From Actinomycetes bacterium (lineage in GTDB: Bacteria; Actinomycetota; Actinomycetes; Actinomycetales; Cellulomonadaceae), in contig JAEZZV010000186.1 in the NCBI GenBank assembly GCA_023418375.1, positions 1 through 5,556 of the forward strand: a stretch of DNA of 5,556 nucleotides, given 5' to 3'. Shown piece after piece: positions 4,285 through 5,556 of the stretch; the first letter of the stretch is position 1; each line of letters begins with the position of its first letter. Made by a program: the position numbers and the translations under genes. The notes under the pieces are model-generated. The model did no database searches. It had not been told where the DNA came from and was given only the letters and a program-made list of their open reading frames with translations.

Positions 4285-5505
4285 ATGGCCTGGTACGACG
4301 ACGGCACGCTGCGGTTCGCCCTGGGTGTGGAGGACACGTTCATCCCCCAGACGCCGTTCCGCGAGCGGGTGCTCGACGAGTACGAGATGACGCAGCACTA
4401 CCAGCACTGGCACGCGGACCTCGGTCTCGCCGCCGAGTCGGGGGCCTCGATGGTCCGCTGGGGCATCCCCTGGTACCGCGTGAACCCGGCGCCGGGGGGC
4501 TGGGACTGGACCTGGCTCGACCGCGTCGCCGAGCGGTTCTCCGAGCTCCGCCTGACGCCGATCGTCGACCTCATGCACTACGGCACCCCGACGTGGCTCG
4601 ACAACGAGTTCGCGAACGCGTCGTACCCCGAGCGGGTCGCCGAGTACGCGGTCGCCGTCGCCCAGCGCTACCGCGGGACGTTCGACGTGTTCACGCCGCT
4701 GAACGAGCCGCTGCTCAACGCGCTCTACTGCGGCCAGTACGGCTACTGGCCGCCCTACCTGCGCGGCCACGACGGGTTCGTGCAGGTCGTGCGCGCGCTG
4801 ACCCGCGGCATCGTCGCCACGCAGCACGGCATCGCCGAGGTGAACCCGGACGCGACGTTCGTGCACGTGGAGGCGTCGTCCCGGTTCACCGGCGTCGAGG
4901 GCGACGAGATCACCCACCTGCGCCACCGCGGCTACCTGATCGAGGACCTGGTCACCGGACGCGTGGACGCCGACCACCCGCTGGCGGCGTACCTGGCCGA
5001 GCACCGGTTCGGCGACGACACCCTGGCCTGGTTCGCGGCGCACCCCGCCGTCCCCGACGTCATGGGCGTGAACTACTACCCCGGCGTCTCGAGCGAGCAC
5101 GTGGTGCCCGGCGACCCGCGCGACGGCAGCCCGGCGAAGCCGCGCGAGAAGGTCGACGAGGGCGCCGAGGGTCTGGCGGGCGTGCTCACCGGGTTCGCCG
5201 AGCGGTACGGGCGCCCGGTCATGCTCACCGAGACCGCGAGCGGCCGCACCGTCGAGGACCGGATCGCCTGGCTGGACGCGTCTGTGGCCTGCGTGCGCGA
5301 CCTGCGTGCGGGCGGGCTGCCGGTGGTCGGCTACACGTGGTGGGCCTTGTTCGACTGGTACGGCTGGGACTGGCGCGACGGCGGCTCGCTCGAGCAGTTC
5401 CACGTGCCGCTCGGTCTGTGGCAGCTCGTGCCCGACGGCGCGGGCGTCCTCCAGCGGGTCCGCACGCCCTTGGCCGACCGCTTCCGGGAGCACGCGACGG
5501 CCTGA
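4285..5505 (+). CDS. Family 1 glycoside hydrolase (beta-glucosidase-like), retaining
   Basis: This is a 406-aa single-domain (beta/alpha)8 enzyme that should cleave beta-linked sugars from small oligosaccharides or glycosides with retention of configuration. The acid/base glutamate is E141 in FTPLNEP (136-142), the usual NEP motif of GH1. The probable nucleophile is E316 in VMLTETAS (312-319), where most GH1 enzymes have TENG. Other family marks are VRWGIPWYRVNP (57-68), DLMHYGTP (95-102), MGVNYY (260-265) and the aromatic GYTWWALFDWYGWDW (349-363). It is shorter than typical GH1 enzymes of about 440-470 aa, and the HYG and TETA motifs differ from the canonical HWDLP and TENG, so it belongs to a divergent branch whose sugar specificity cannot be read here. 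There is no signal peptide, so it is probably cytoplasmic and acts on imported sugars. No promoter stands out in the short gap after the upstream hairpin. No transporter lies in view. Confidence 0.85.
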   Translation: MAWYDDGTLRFALGVEDTFIPQTPFRERVLDEYEMTQHYQHWHADLGLAAESGASMVRWGIPWYRVNPAPGGWDWTWLDRVAERFSELRLTPIVDLMHYGTPTWLDNEFANASYPERVAEYAVAVAQRYRGTFDVFTPLNEPLLNALYCGQYGYWPPYLRGHDGFVQVVRALTRGIVATQHGIAEVNPDATFVHVEASSRFTGVEGDEITHLRHRGYLIEDLVTGRVDADHPLAAYLAEHRFGDDTLAWFAAHPAVPDVMGVNYYPGVSSEHVVPGDPRDGSPAKPREKVDEGAEGLAGVLTGFAERYGRPVMLTETASGRTVEDRIAWLDASVACVRDLRAGGLPVVGYTWWALFDWYGWDWRDGGSLEQFHVPLGLWQLVPDGAGVLQRVRTPLADRFREHATA

Positions 5506-5529
5506 CGGCGCCGGGTCGCGGCGTCAGGC
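5500..5529. terminator. Inverted repeat holding both convergent stop codons, probable bidirectional terminator
   Basis: GCCTGACG (5500-5507) and CGTCAGGC (5522-5529) are perfect inverted copies. After one G-G mismatch, three more pairs (5509-5511 with 5518-5520) extend the stem. The left arm contains the glycosidase stop and the right arm the stop of a possible minus-strand gene. There is no T-run. Confidence 0.5.
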
Positions 5530-5556
5530 GGCGAGGCGGCGGCGGAGGGTCCGGCG
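5524..5556 (-). CDS. Possible C-terminal end of a convergent gene (partial)
   Basis: Reading the minus strand from the right edge gives ten codons, RRTLRRRLAA, and then TGA at 5526-5524. All codons end in C or G, and the stop falls symmetrically opposite the glycosidase stop in one inverted repeat, which is typical of convergent gene ends. Ten residues are too few to identify a family. The frame may be open by chance. Confidence 0.35.
   Translation of the reverse strand, partial: RRTLRRRLAA

Noticed and set aside
3874..5493. A 539-residue minus-strand open frame across bS22 and the glycosidase
   Set aside because: It runs antisense to two recognised genes with no recognisable motif; its Val/Arg/Asp/His composition is typical of an opposite-strand artefact.

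Overview
The window is very GC-rich (roughly 70% or more by eye), with almost every third codon position G or C. It uses GTG and TTG starts, has actinobacterial -10 elements (TANNNT), and carries a 32-residue Arg/Lys-rich bS22-type ribosomal protein. Together these point to an actinobacterium, most likely a Micrococcales member such as a Cellulomonas relative. The genus is an inference; the phylum is well supported.

Layout from left to right. (1) The 3' end of an unidentified + strand gene stops at 140. (2) A converging - strand operon, ktrB then ktrA, encodes a Ktr/Trk-type potassium channel-transporter and its cytosolic RCK regulatory subunit; the two genes overlap by 8 bp. (3) Facing away from ktrB is acuC, a class I histone-deacetylase-like zinc deacetylase that appears to be transcribed as a leaderless mRNA. 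(4) A well-formed promoter region follows, with a 9-bp phased direct repeat, a 10-bp palindrome between the -35 and -10 boxes, and a perfect 11-bp stem at the expected 5' end of the mRNA. It precedes a small excisionase/BldC-like winged helix-turn-helix gene. (5) A separate promoter precedes the tiny bS22 gene, which is followed by a strong hairpin. (6) A family 1 glycoside hydrolase runs almost to the right end. There it meets what looks like the last codons of a convergent - strand gene, with both stop codons inside one inverted repeat.

The genes look like ordinary chromosomal functions: potassium homeostasis, protein or metabolite deacetylation, a developmental-type regulator, a ribosome component and intracellular sugar metabolism. 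There is no sign of a mobile element, CRISPR array, phage, toxin-antitoxin or defence cassette. I do not see a clearly new multi-gene system. The part most worth testing is the regulatory architecture at 3573-3667: a phased-repeat operator, an in-spacer palindrome and a 5'-terminal stem-loop ahead of a BldC-like protein, a family in which cooperative head-to-tail binding to direct repeats is known.
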